Assembly (NCBI GenBank): GCA_037953625.1
Contig: CM075652.1
Location: 56,165,501 to 56,229,500 of the forward strand
DNA from: Crotalaria pallida
Lineage: Eukaryota > Streptophyta > Magnoliopsida > Fabales > Fabaceae
DNA length: 64,000 nt
Direction: 5' to 3'
A model generated the notes under the pieces. That model searched no databases, was not told the DNA's origin, and worked only from the letters and a program-made list of their open reading frames with translations. This document shows positions 11,700-22,735 of this stretch, in pieces (the stretch's first letter is position 1; each line of letters opens with the position of its first letter). The translations under genes were made by a program, and so were the position numbers.

Positions 11700-13210
11700 A
11701 CGTGGCTAGAGATTAATCGATTAATACACCAATTAATCGATTAATCACTGTAGATCAGAGAAAAATCGTTTTTCAATCAAAAACGAAAATAATCAAATAT
11801 CATATATGATCAGAGATAGCACGGAATTGATTAACACAAAGATTGTTAATGATTACCTAGATTATGAAAAAGGTTTTCCTCAAATTTATTTGATATACCA
11901 AAATCTAATTCAATCAATTATATGAAAAACAATCTTTTCTAGGTTTTCAATTAAGAACAATATGAAAATGCAGAAACTAAAAGAAATAAGGAAGTGATAC
12001 TGCACAGAGATTTTATACCGGTTCACTTTCAACCACCGAGAGCTACATTCAGTCCCCTCTTCCACAAGAGAGATTTCTTCACTAAGGAATTAGAGTTTAT
12101 CAAATTACAAGCGATTGTCTCTCAAGATACCACACTTGATAGCCTCCAAGAGATACCCCACTCTTGTCTTGCAACCCTATTGAATCTCTAATCTAACCTC
12201 TTCTCTTGCTTGATGATACCCCACACCATGTCTTCCACAATTACTTGTTGTTACCTCACAACAAGATTTCCACAATCTTCTTTGTTTGCTTGATGAACAA
12301 CAACACTAAGACTTCTTCTTGTTGTAGAAAGATTTGCCTCAATGCAAAGATTACAACTCAATGAATAACAAAATAAACCTATTGAATCTCCTTCAAGAAC
12401 AATGAACTATTAGAACTTGAGATCCAAAAGCTTCTTGATCAATGATATGAAAATAAGAACTTTGATCTTTGTAAAAGTGAGAGAGAATGTTGAGAGAATA
12501 GTGTGACTTTAATCTTTTCTAAAATGATATAAAAATGAAGTAACTTAGTCATAATGATTATGAAAAGGTTTATATAGAATACCCAAAAGGTTTAGAAAAC
12601 ATTAGAATTGATTATGCCAATTAAAAAGTTGTTTTAAAAAGCTGAAAAACACGTGTTAATCGATTAGCTCTTCACTTAATCGATTAAACATTGTTTGATT
12701 TATGTTAATCGATTAAACACTTCACTTAATCCATTATTACTTGATGCAAATTTCATGTTAATCGATTAGCAGTCAGATTAATTGATTAACTACTGCAAAA
12801 ATCAATTAAAAACTTGTTTTCTCAAATTTAAACCTTTTCTAAAATACTTTAAGCCACCTATTAATTTTGGTTAAGTGAAATACTCAAGATATAATATGAT
12901 CATGCACTTGATAGAGATTCACTACCCTCTAATAACTCTACCCAAACCCTAAGACTCAAAACAAAAGATATAAAACAATATACACATTGAATCTATAAGT
13001 TTGCTCTCTCTTCATCATTGTTGCTTTTGTTCTTTGACATTTGGTAGAGCTTGTTCATGGTTGAGCTTCTCCAAAACATTGTCATTATCAAAACCATGCA
13101 CTTGCACTCAATGTCTAACAATCTCCCCCTTTTTGATGATGACAAACATGTTTTGACGTTGTTGATCATTGAACCATTTGATCACTTGTTCATACTCTTG
13201 CTCCCCCTAA
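11700..13210 (-). mobile_element. Sirevirus (Ty1/copia) fragment: 3' LTR and internal end
   Basis: At 13114-13140 the plus strand reads ATCTCCCCCTTTTTGATGATG. Its reverse complement, a CATCATCAAAAAGGGGGAGAT polypurine region followed by TGTTAGACATTGAG, is the characteristic 3' junction of Sireviruses. A second CTCCCCCTAA at about 13201 matches the extra purine tracts these elements carry. The LTR therefore ends (plus orientation) at 13113 and extends left about 1.4 kb; its outer edge is uncertain. The rest of the element is missing. The LTR holds several TTAATCGATTAA palindromes. Confidence 0.55.
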
Positions 13211-13376
13211 TAAATGTATTTGATCATTAAAGGATAGAGTAAACTATCCACTAGCTAGGGACGTCGAACATAGCCTTTGTCTCACGGCATCACAACAACT
13301 TTATTTGATCATTAAAGGATAGAGTAAACTATCCACTAGCTAGGAATGTCAAACAGAGCCTTTGTCTCACGACATC
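13211..13376 (+). repeat. Tandem ~90-bp intergenic repeat
   Basis: 'TTTGATCATTAAAGGATAGAG...TTTGTCTCACGGCATC' occurs twice in tandem (about 13211-13300 and 13301-13376) and again, diverged, near 32275-32350. Element L2 inserted at the end of the second unit; the sequence resumes after L2 at 25970. Confidence 0.7.
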
Positions 13377-13754
13377 TGTAACACCCCGGTTCTTAATTAA
13401 AAGATAAACAAATAATTGTTTATCAATGAAATAGGGAACTCAAAAATTTCTTTTATAATGCATGTTTATACAAAATGTTGGGGCCCTCAATTACAATATA
13501 AGTAGAATAACTAGAGTTCCCTTCTTTCGACTCTTCCGCTGCGCACTCTGATCTTCAAGCTCCTTGAACATGCACCTAAAATGTTAACCACTAAGTGTGA
13601 GACCATTTCAAAACATAGTGAATTACAAGATAGTAAGCAGACCATAATAAAAACTCAAGAATAAGAATAAAATCAAGCAATGGACTAACAAATACATCAC
13701 ATTCATTTAACAAAACAACATTCAATTATTTCCATATTACAATCACTTATCTTT

Positions 13755-13835
13755 TCCCATTTTCTTTTCCATTTTCCATTTCCATTTCCATTTTCATTTC
13801 CATTTCCAATTCCATTTCCATTTCCATTTCCTTTT
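13755..13835 (+). repeat. Degenerate (TTTCCA)n tract
   Basis: Repeats of TTTCCA/TTTTCCA cover about 80 bp. The same tract recurs in the sister LTR at about 23490-23570. Confidence 0.8.
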
Positions 13836-15054
13836 GGTTGCACCACTAGGACTTGTATGCACCTGCTAGGTCATTTGGCACACCAATTAGGGACTTTGCA
13901 TCCATCAGGACTTTACACCCATTAGGCATCACCCGTTAGGACTATGCTTTTCCATTTATTCATTTACTTAACTTCAATTCCAATTGATTTTATTCAGCAG
14001 TGAATTGATCCATTGGTTACAACGACGTCTAACAGGTCATTTGAACCTAATGGGTAATTTTGCCTGACATGTCATTTATCCCTAACAGGTCATTTGGAAC
14101 ACCTAGCAGGGCACCTAGTGTGCCGATGTAATTAAAGATCAATTCCACTGCTGAAGGTCCCATTTATTAATTAGTGTCACGTTCATCATTTTCCAAACAT
14201 ACATAGTCATTTCATCAACTAGAAGTCCAGCATCAAGTATAAATATCACATATTTTCAGATAAAAATACACATTTATAATTAAACATTTATAGCACACCA
14301 ATTCGCAACTATACATTTAGCACTTAGTTACAAGTATACATTTAGCACGTAGTTTGCATTCTCAATTCTCCGCAAGCATCAACTAAGTCAATCGACATAC
14401 TCAGGTATGTCTCAGTGTACCAAATCAATCAACATACTCAGGTATGTCTCAGAGTGCCATAATATAAGTCAGCTCCCTAGGATTCTTCACTTCCTACTTT
14501 TATAACATACATAAAGAGGATTCATTATAAACATTTCACTTCATATAAAATCAACCAATAAAACTCTATTCACCTCTAATCCAACTCTAAACAAGTACTA
14601 TTTTGTCACCCAAAACCCAGCTTAACTATTAATCCCAAATCCTATTATAAACTCTAACTATCTCTAACTCAAAGTGTGGAAAAGTGTCTCCCCTTACCTT
14701 AGAGGAAGAGAGAGCTCGATTGAAGCTCCATGGACCAAGAATCTACCTCCGATCTACTTGGATTCCAACTCCCTAGTCCAATCTCCACTTGTTTCTTGAG
14801 ATTGGAAGGAGAGAGAAAAGCCTAAGGAGAGAGAAAGAGAGAAAGCTTGAAGAGAGGGATGGATAGAAACACCATGGAAAGGGAATGAAGGAGAACACAT
14901 GGGGGAGGAGGTGGATCTTCATGGGAGGAGGGTTGGAGGTGAGGGTTTGCTGCTTGGTGAGTGTTGGGAGGTGATTTGGGGAAGAAGAGGGAAAGAGAGG
15001 GTGCGGAGGGAATGAGAAAGGATGAGGCTGGCGCTGATATTTATGGAGTTGGTG

Positions 15055-15225
15055 CGTGGATTTAGCGCCAGCGCGCCTGCGCGCGCACGCTGTGCATCTG
15101 ATGTGTGCTGGGCGCGAGTCGCCCCACGCCTGGGCGCAGGGGCTCCTGATCTGGTGCATTTGATGCACCCTGGTGCGCCTGGGTGCACCGGCTTGTGCCT
15201 GGGCGCACCGAACGCCCCGAATCGC
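15055..15225. repeat. GC-rich GCGC/GGTGCA block in the L2 LTR
   Basis: A stretch dense in GCGC, TGGGCGCA and GGTGCA/TGCACC motifs, many of them palindromic or inverted, in an otherwise AT-rich LTR. It recurs in the sister LTR (about 24800-24990) and in the related LTR piece (7690-7865). Open frames across it on both strands are compositional artefacts. Confidence 0.7.
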
Positions 15226-16190
15226 CGATTTTCGCCCTTTTCGACCCGATTCCAAGGTTCCTAACCCTTCCTATAACTAAAAATAACACCCAAAACATTA
15301 AATCACATTCCAAGCATAAAGAAATCATAATTTCATAATAATAAAAACATAAATAACAAACACCGAAAATCGAATGAACTAAAAACCGAATTCTAAACTT
15401 AACTCTTTTCTAACACTCGATCTAACCCGACCGACTTCAGGCAACTCTCTAACCTCATAAATCTAAGGCTACTCACGCTCAAGGCATAACCGAAAAGGTC
15501 GGATGGAATCCAATTGCCTCACAAAACCTATTACTTTTCCGAAGCTCCGTCGAAACACATTTTCGAAAGAATTCATCGAGCACTAATACTAAGGTCCACA
15601 CTTACACTCGAAATCAAATCTTAGGATTTTCTACCTAATCACTCCCTCAAGGTTAAGGCACTAAGAACGCCTATTCAGACTTTGGAAAACCCTGGTACTC
15701 AAACCTACACCACTTCAAAGCACTCTAAGTCTAATTCACATACACCTTACGCGTATTCACCGACTCCAAATATCTTTCTCTACCCCAAACCTTATACTAC
15801 GATCACATATATATATATAAACATACACATAAACACAAGAAAACAATTATACTACTTATACCTATGAACACAAAAACGCGCACACACATATATATATACT
15901 CAACTTAAACATATATATACACACACATACAAATACTAATGCATACATACATACATATATGCACAAGAGTATAATTACAAATACTAATATATACATAGGT
16001 ATATATATACACATACGCTAGGAAAATGATTACAAACACTTATACATATACATATTTTAGCTCAACATAACTATACACATATATGTATTTACTAAGAAAA
16101 TAGTTTTAAATCATTTTTCATACTTCTCCTTCATATAATTAAAACATACATAACTATAATTATTAGATTAATAAAAATCGGATCGTTACA

Positions 16191-19100
16191 ATTCTCCTCC
16201 ACTTATTGGAATTTCGTCCCCGAAATTCACACTTTGAAAAGAAAAACAAGAATAAAGTGGGTTCGTCACAATTTGTTTTAACTAAAACCTTTTAAAATCA
16301 GCAAAATACTTGAAGTTTCAAAAACTCTTTTAGGTTTCCATAATAGTAATCATAATAATAAAAGTACTGGTTTTCTCAGAATCCTCTACAAATCTCAGAT
16401 TCTATCCCCGGTGTGCTCCCCCACTTAGGCTTTTGCTATCCTTTCAAATTCAAGCTCAGTGTTCTCCTCTATTGGAAAGAGATGTATTCTATGGGTCTGC
16501 GGAGAATGTCACTGACTATAAGGTATTTAGGTCCTCATTGGTCCTTCTGACAACTAAGATAACTTGGAGTACAAGGAAAGACATCGTTTGGTACCCTAAG
16601 TTGGTATTATCCAACTGGTCTTTGTCCTTTTGGTTCATTCTAATAGGTATCGTACCTTCTTAAGTTTCGGGAATTTTCTAATGTGATTGGATTTAGTTCG
16701 AGGTGAGGTGGTTCCTCATCGGTTTTTCCTCAACTAATGGTCTTTCTTCCCAGAACTTGCATAAAAATCAATCAGAAGTTCTCTGATAATTTTCTGTTAT
16801 GGGCTAGGTTTATAACCTTAAGGCATCTTCAAGCCATGGTGGTCTACTACGAGGAGAGTTGTTCCCGTTTCTTAATTATCTACCAGCTAAAAGGTAAGGT
16901 TTACAACTCCATGTTCTTTCGTTGGGTCCTCTGGTCTTAGTAGGTGTTAACAACCCTTAATTACAGTTCAACTCTGGCATCACAGGCTTGAAAATCTACT
17001 AACTGTCTTGGCCTCTCTCAAATCTTGGAAAATTTGAGAGTATTAGGATGTGTTACTTATGGGTTGGTCTATTATTCGACTTAGGTTTTGCTTTGCTATC
17101 TTTCTTAATGTACTCACTAGCCCACGCTAACCTGGCATACTCTCGAGGTAAGAAGACACAACTCTGATCCCAGCACGACATGGTCTTGGGACAATTTACT
17201 CTAATCGATTTCCAAAAAGGTCCGAAAAATTCTTAGGTTTCGCAGTTACTAACTTGGTCGGCCTTTTGTTTATTCTATGGTTCTCCTATGATATCATGGG
17301 GAAAGGCCAACATTGCGGAGTTCCGAGAAATCCTTATTAAAACAGAACAAGGAAAACAAAACTTTACATATACATATATGAATATACATGCATCCATACA
17401 TAAACGTGCAATTAATACATATATACGCTATTATTCATATTCTCACAATTTAGTTTGAAAACCTTCTTAAAACAATTCAAGGAAAATATTTCATATATAT
17501 ATATATACACACGCATACAAACATATTCAATTTTGTTTCGAATACAATTTCTAAAAACATTGCCTTTAGTCATTGTTCAATTTAAAATTGTTTGTAACTT
17601 TTAAAAATGGTGATGGAAATCAAAAAGCTTTTAATCTAAATATTGTTTGGAATCATTTTAAAAATTTAAACGCATCCAAACATAAACATATAACTTATAT
17701 ATGTATATACATATAGACATTCACTCACATATATAATAAATATCTTAAATCTTAAAATAGAGTTTCCACTTATATCGGAAAGCTTTTTGAAATTGGAATT
17801 AAAATTAGAAAACAATTAGTCTTGAAAATGGTTTGGAGTCATTTGAAAAAATGTTTAAACAATTTGGTTCGTCAAAATACCAAACACACACTTACAACAA
17901 CCATACATAACAACAACCAAGAAGCACCACTAACTATAATGAAACAATCAACATATATACATCTATACTATTATAGATCTGGTCAAAATCGATTCGAGAA
18001 CCTCCCGATTGAATTTAAACCCCCTTCCGGATTAAATAAACCTCTTTCCATTTATAAAATTTTATTGTTATAGTTCGGGGTTCAAGTTTAATCGATAGGT
18101 ACTCTCTACTTATCCCTCGTTTAGTATTAAAGTTATCGGAATCAAATTAGTAGTGGAACCAACTACCAGTTCAACATAAATGTTCTTGTTGTTTTTCGTG
18201 GATTCTAGTCTAATCGATGCAAACTGAATTACTCGGTTAGATTAGTATCGAGGTAATAAAAATTTCAATTCTTCTGGTTCCACTTCTAATTTTCGTCCGC
18301 TTACTTTAACGCTAAACTATCCTGTATCTAAACATATTTTCAAGGACCTTTCGATTGGGTTCAAACCGCTTCCCAATTTGGGCAAAAAGTTTCTTTTATA
18401 TTTGTAAATCAAATTGGTATAGTTCAGCGGTTTGAATCCGATCGATCGGTACTCAATTCTTATTTCCCATTTGGTGCCACAGTCACTCGAATCCTGATTA
18501 GCTATGGAACCGACGACCATTAATTTAATTTAAACATTATTTTTCGTTCTCTTAGATATTAGTCTAATCGACGTGAATTTAATCACTCGGTTGGATTAGT
18601 ATCGAGGTCATAACTTATTTAATCCATGCGGTTCAACTTCTAATCCTCGTCCAATTACTTTAAAACCAAACTACTCAACAGACATACATTCAAATCATAC
18701 ACAAATAAAAATAACAAAGCAAAGAGGAACAAAAGAACTAGCACTAAGGTTTTATACATAGGAAATCATTTACTAATTCACGATAATGCACAAACTCCTA
18801 GATTTCGATGACTTCACCTCCCGGTAAATACAATGTCGGATTGGCCAGTTCCAACACTACATTTTATCGGTGGTAATAGCCCTCGCCCTCCAGTTTGAGT
18901 TCCTGTACTTCGTTTCGAATGCCTTGGCATTAACAAGATTTCCTTTGTATAAAACTTTGACTTCCGATTAGCCAAATACTTGAAATTTTTCTCACTCTAA
19001 AAAAAATCATTTTGCATCACCAAGGTTTCCTGTTTGCAATTGCGTAAACACTTATAATATGCGATTTTTTGAATCCCTAAGGGATCTGCTTAGGTTCCAA

Positions 19101-19357
19101 AGAATTCCATTCTCTTTTCCTTTTCATATAGAATTCCTTAGTTTGTCACTTGTTAGTATTCCCATTTGCAAACATAAACCAATTCCATTCATTTCATTTT
19201 TACATGCACCAAACATAGTTAACAATCGCTCAACATTAAAATTTCTATTTATATGAGTCTCACCTCTAGGTAAGAAGCTTGAGATAAGAGTGTTCACAGC
19301 GAGATCGGGACTACTTTCCCCCAGGTCGAAAGGAAAGAATTGCTCTAATACTATAAT
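16191..19357 (-). other. Non-coding internal region of L2
   Basis: Contains only short open frames (under 90 codons) and none of the gag, RT or integrase motifs. Two stretches near 18070-18250 and 18400-18620 share 'GGTTTGAATCCGATCGAT' / 'CTAATCGACG...AATCACTCGGTT' phrases, a diverged internal duplication. AC/TA-rich microsatellites occur near 17380-17730. Confidence 0.65.
19340..19354 (-). promoter_or_regulatory. Degenerate primer-binding site of L2
   Basis: The minus strand reads TAGTATTAGAGCA close to the LTR start at 19358, which is two substitutions from the TGGTATCAGAGCA site used by L1. Confidence 0.55.
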
Positions 19358-21300
19358 TGTAACACCCCGGTTCTTAATTACACTACAACAGAATAGCTAA
19401 AAGATCTCGGTTCCGCATGCCTATTGATCCCGGTTCCGAACTGGGATTGTATCCCCTGGTATAACAAGTCTGATTCTTATGATCCCAGTTGCTTTAGAAA
19501 ACACGGAACCAGGATCAATAAAAAACAAGGAACCGGGATCAATAACATATATGATCACTGTTGATTTTTAATAGTGAACTGGGATGCTTAGTGTATATGA
19601 TCACTGTTGAGTTTTTTAAAATGAACCAGGATCTTTAGTATATATATATATATTTAATTTATAATATTTGCTATTTAGTATATATATATATATTTTAATT
19701 TATAATATTTGCTATATCCATATATTTAAATAAGTTGTTAACATTTTTTTTTTCAACAAATAAATGCCATAATTATATACATTATAAACATAAATGTCAA
19801 TACACATTTAAGATAGATAACTCCCAAACCAAAACAAATGGCTCCATACATACAAAAGGCTAAACAAGCTCGATCATATAGATGCTACATAATCACATTA
19901 AAAAATATATATGGTGCCCTAAATTCAAAACTAAGCTAAGGTAACTCGTCAAGAATATATGTTGCCCATTCATCCTTGACTTCATTCTGCAATTCATCGG
20001 AGTAGTAGGTGTACTGGCAATCTTCAAAATACTATACAATTTAATAGAAAATGGAATTAGAATTTTGCTGATAAACTAAACGATATATTTATTATAACAT
20101 AAACCATATAATGAAAATCAATACCCATATGCATTCTCTTAACCCTGAACCCATGTAAGAATAGGCAGCAAATTAAAATTCAATCAAGCATATTATAATA
20201 GTTGTGTGTGTATCAGTTTTTGACACAGTTGTGTGTGTATCAGATTTTTTGAACAAGCTGGACCTGGACTCTGAATTTCACATTCCTCTCTATTTTCAGA
20301 TTCTGATTCAGATGCCATCACAGTGTCCTCAATTTTCACCTTAAAAAAACAAAAAAAAAATGTACATTGCTCAATTTCTTTTCATCACAAATTCATTTCA
20401 ATAATAATAAATGCAGTAATTTTAGAGAGAAAACCACTATTTCAGTCATTGAATTTATAGAAACACTTTTACTATTAACCTTAATTTTAAGAAATTATCA
20501 ATTCGGTCTTCTAAATTGTACTACTGCTGCTCATATCAGAGGGGCTTGCATCAGAAAACTGTGGTGAGCTATCCAAAACTGCACCCTCAGGTGCAACATT
20601 TCCAGCTGTTTCACTTGGTGGTACTTGTGGCAAGCCCATCGCCGATTTTCTAATCGGTACTCGGTAATATGGATCTTGAACTTCCTAAAGAGATGAAAAC
20701 CTTGCTTAAAATTATCAATTTGATCCCTCTGTTTGGTTTTCAATATTCAGTTCAACATTTGTCCTTTTACCATGTGACCAACAAACAAGTGCAATCCAAG
20801 CTTCCACCCTTATCGGTTTCACAATTCAATTGTCTATTCTATTACTACCCTTTTTTTAATAATAATATACTATTAATATTACTACTACCTATTAGCAATT
20901 ACAACTAGAATGCTATCATCCTAATCTAGAAATGCAACAGCTACAAAAATTTAACCCAGCGTTATGTATCTATCAGAGGCATCCACATTCGAGACATTAC
21001 AACAACCATTTTCTTTGCAGGGCATACAGAGAAAGTTAAGGACATGATGCTATATATCCAAGAACTAGAACAGAAACATATCTCTCGACCTCCATATTGG
21101 CAACAGATGAAGCCCAAAAAATTCATGGCAGAAAACAAAATCAGTGCCTATGCCAATGAAGTTGGTGATAGAAGAATCAGGAATACAAATCATATCAAAA
21201 ACCTTCTGCAATTCTACCTTCAGATCAAATATCAAACTGTGAATAGCAAGTTATCACATATTTCTATATGCATATAGATAAAAGTTTTACCTAATTCTGT

Positions 21301-21420
21301 CTATCGTCAACATCCCATCTTCAATAATTGAATCATTTTCTTCAGCTGCTTTAGCATACCTATCAAGAAATGCTTCTTCTGTTTCCTCGTATTCCTCAAT
21401 CTCGGAGTCATAATTGAATT
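21301..21420 (-). other. Unrecognised exon-like stretch inside the CACTA element
   Basis: The minus strand encodes an uninterrupted acidic run with EEYEETEEAFLDRYAKAA. Its composition looks like real coding sequence rather than noise, and could be a captured host exon or a transposase accessory exon. I do not recognise the family with confidence. Another exon-like minus-strand run (with YTYYSDELQ) lies at 19935-20040. Confidence 0.3.
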
Positions 21421-21515
21421 AAAAATTGTGAAAAAAATTGAATAAAAAAGAGAACACATTAATCACCATAACCTGTAGGCAAAATGATATGAGTTGATGT
21501 GAATGTAATATTAAG

Positions 21516-22280
21516 TGTGAGAAGATCCTCAAATGAATTTCTCTGTTGCAAATTTAAAAGGCCGAGAAACAACTTAGCTGATATAAGAAGATAATGGTGT
21601 CTTTCACTTAAAAATATGATCAGATGTCTTATCTTATCAATCAAACATCTACAATAGAAAATATGCAGACACTCAGGGAAAACATGAACAGAAAATATTA
21701 CAAAAGTAAAGTGCATATTCGCATTGACGAATCAAATTTTCTCTACAGATCACCAGGTTCCTAACTGAGTTTGTCAATGACATCAATGAATAAAACAGAA
21801 ATTTGAACATAATTGTATACATCTCTTTTTCGCTCCATATCTTCAGCATCAAGCTCTTCATATAAAGTATAATTAATCCTGAGATACAAAAGATGAATAA
21901 TAAACACTTATGGTAAATGTAAACATGCTGAATAACCACGAAAATAGGGGAATACTATTCAAATCAATCGTACCACCCAAAAAAAAACGTGCGTTTTTAC
22001 TTCATAAGCACAGTATCGGCAATAATCATAAACTGGAATATCTGCAATCAAAAAATTGATTTGAGTACTAAATGAGCCTTAACCATGACTTTTGCCCATA
22101 CAAATTACAATTTTAAGAAAGTAGAAGATCCTCAAATGAAATTCTTGTTGCAAATTTAAAAGGCCCAGAAACAACTTAACTGATATAAGAAGATAATGGT
22201 ATCTTTAACTTAAAAATATGATCAGATGGCTTATCATATCAATCAAACATCTCCAATATCAAATATGCAGAAACTTCAGG
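21516..22280 (+). repeat. ~160-bp direct repeat inside the CACTA element
   Basis: 21516-21680 and 22122-22280 share 'AAGATCCTCAAATGAA', 'AAATTTAAAAGGCC' and 'AAAAATATGATCAGATG' in the same order and orientation, with modest divergence. This marks an internal duplication of the cargo region. Confidence 0.75.
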
Positions 22281-22735
22281 TGACGACGGCGGCACACGAA
22301 CCAGGGAGGAACGGCGGCGCGAGATCGGCGGCACAAGGGAGAAGGACGATTCGCGAGCTCTGTCTATGGTGTGACGAATCGCGAGGAAGAAGAAGAGATC
22401 GAGGGCGGCACTGGCTTCTGGTCCTGGTGGCGGCGGTTCCAACACCGGAAGCGAACGGCGGATCCGTGACTGGAGGGAGGCGACGACGCGGTGCTGGCTG
22501 GGTTCATTCGCGATTGAAGGAGAGAGCAAGGGATGTGTGGCTCTGTGGTTATGGCAAGGGTGTTTGGTGGCGCAAGAGACGGAGGAGAGAGAGGAAGGTT
22601 GATGGTGAGGACGGCAAGCGGCGGCTTGGTGGCGGCAACGTGAACAAGAAGGGATGGGGGTCGACGGAGACAATAAGGGATGGGGGGCGGCGGCTCTTGC
22701 AGGGAAGAAGAAGGGGAATTAGGTTTTCCCACTAT
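22270..22735. other. GC-rich block at the right end of the CACTA element
   Basis: Rich in GGCGG and AGGAGAGA motifs, with overlapping open frames of 125-174 codons on both strands that are low-complexity (Arg/Gly or Ser/Pro rich). None resembles a known protein. A leader or promoter-like region of the transposon, or a captured gene 5' end on the minus strand, are both possible. Confidence 0.4.

Larger units (their letters stand above)
13377..16190 (-). repeat. 3' LTR of L2 (2.8 kb)
   Basis: It runs from TGTAACACC to GTTACA and aligns along its length with 23135-25969, with a few differences per hundred bases. In plus order it holds a (TTTCCA)n tract at 13755-13835, a block of short CATTAGGAC-like subrepeats (about 13850-14130), a GC-rich block (15055-15225) and CA/TA microsatellites (15800-16020). 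Confidence 0.8.

Noticed and set aside
13755..13835. CRISPR-like or regulatory array suggested by regular TTTCCA repeats
   Set aside because: Simple-sequence repeat without unique spacers, in a plant LTR.
14773..15328. Five overlapping open frames on both strands
   Set aside because: They arise from the GC-rich block of the L2 LTR; the sister LTR does not preserve the same frames (only one at 24835-25095).
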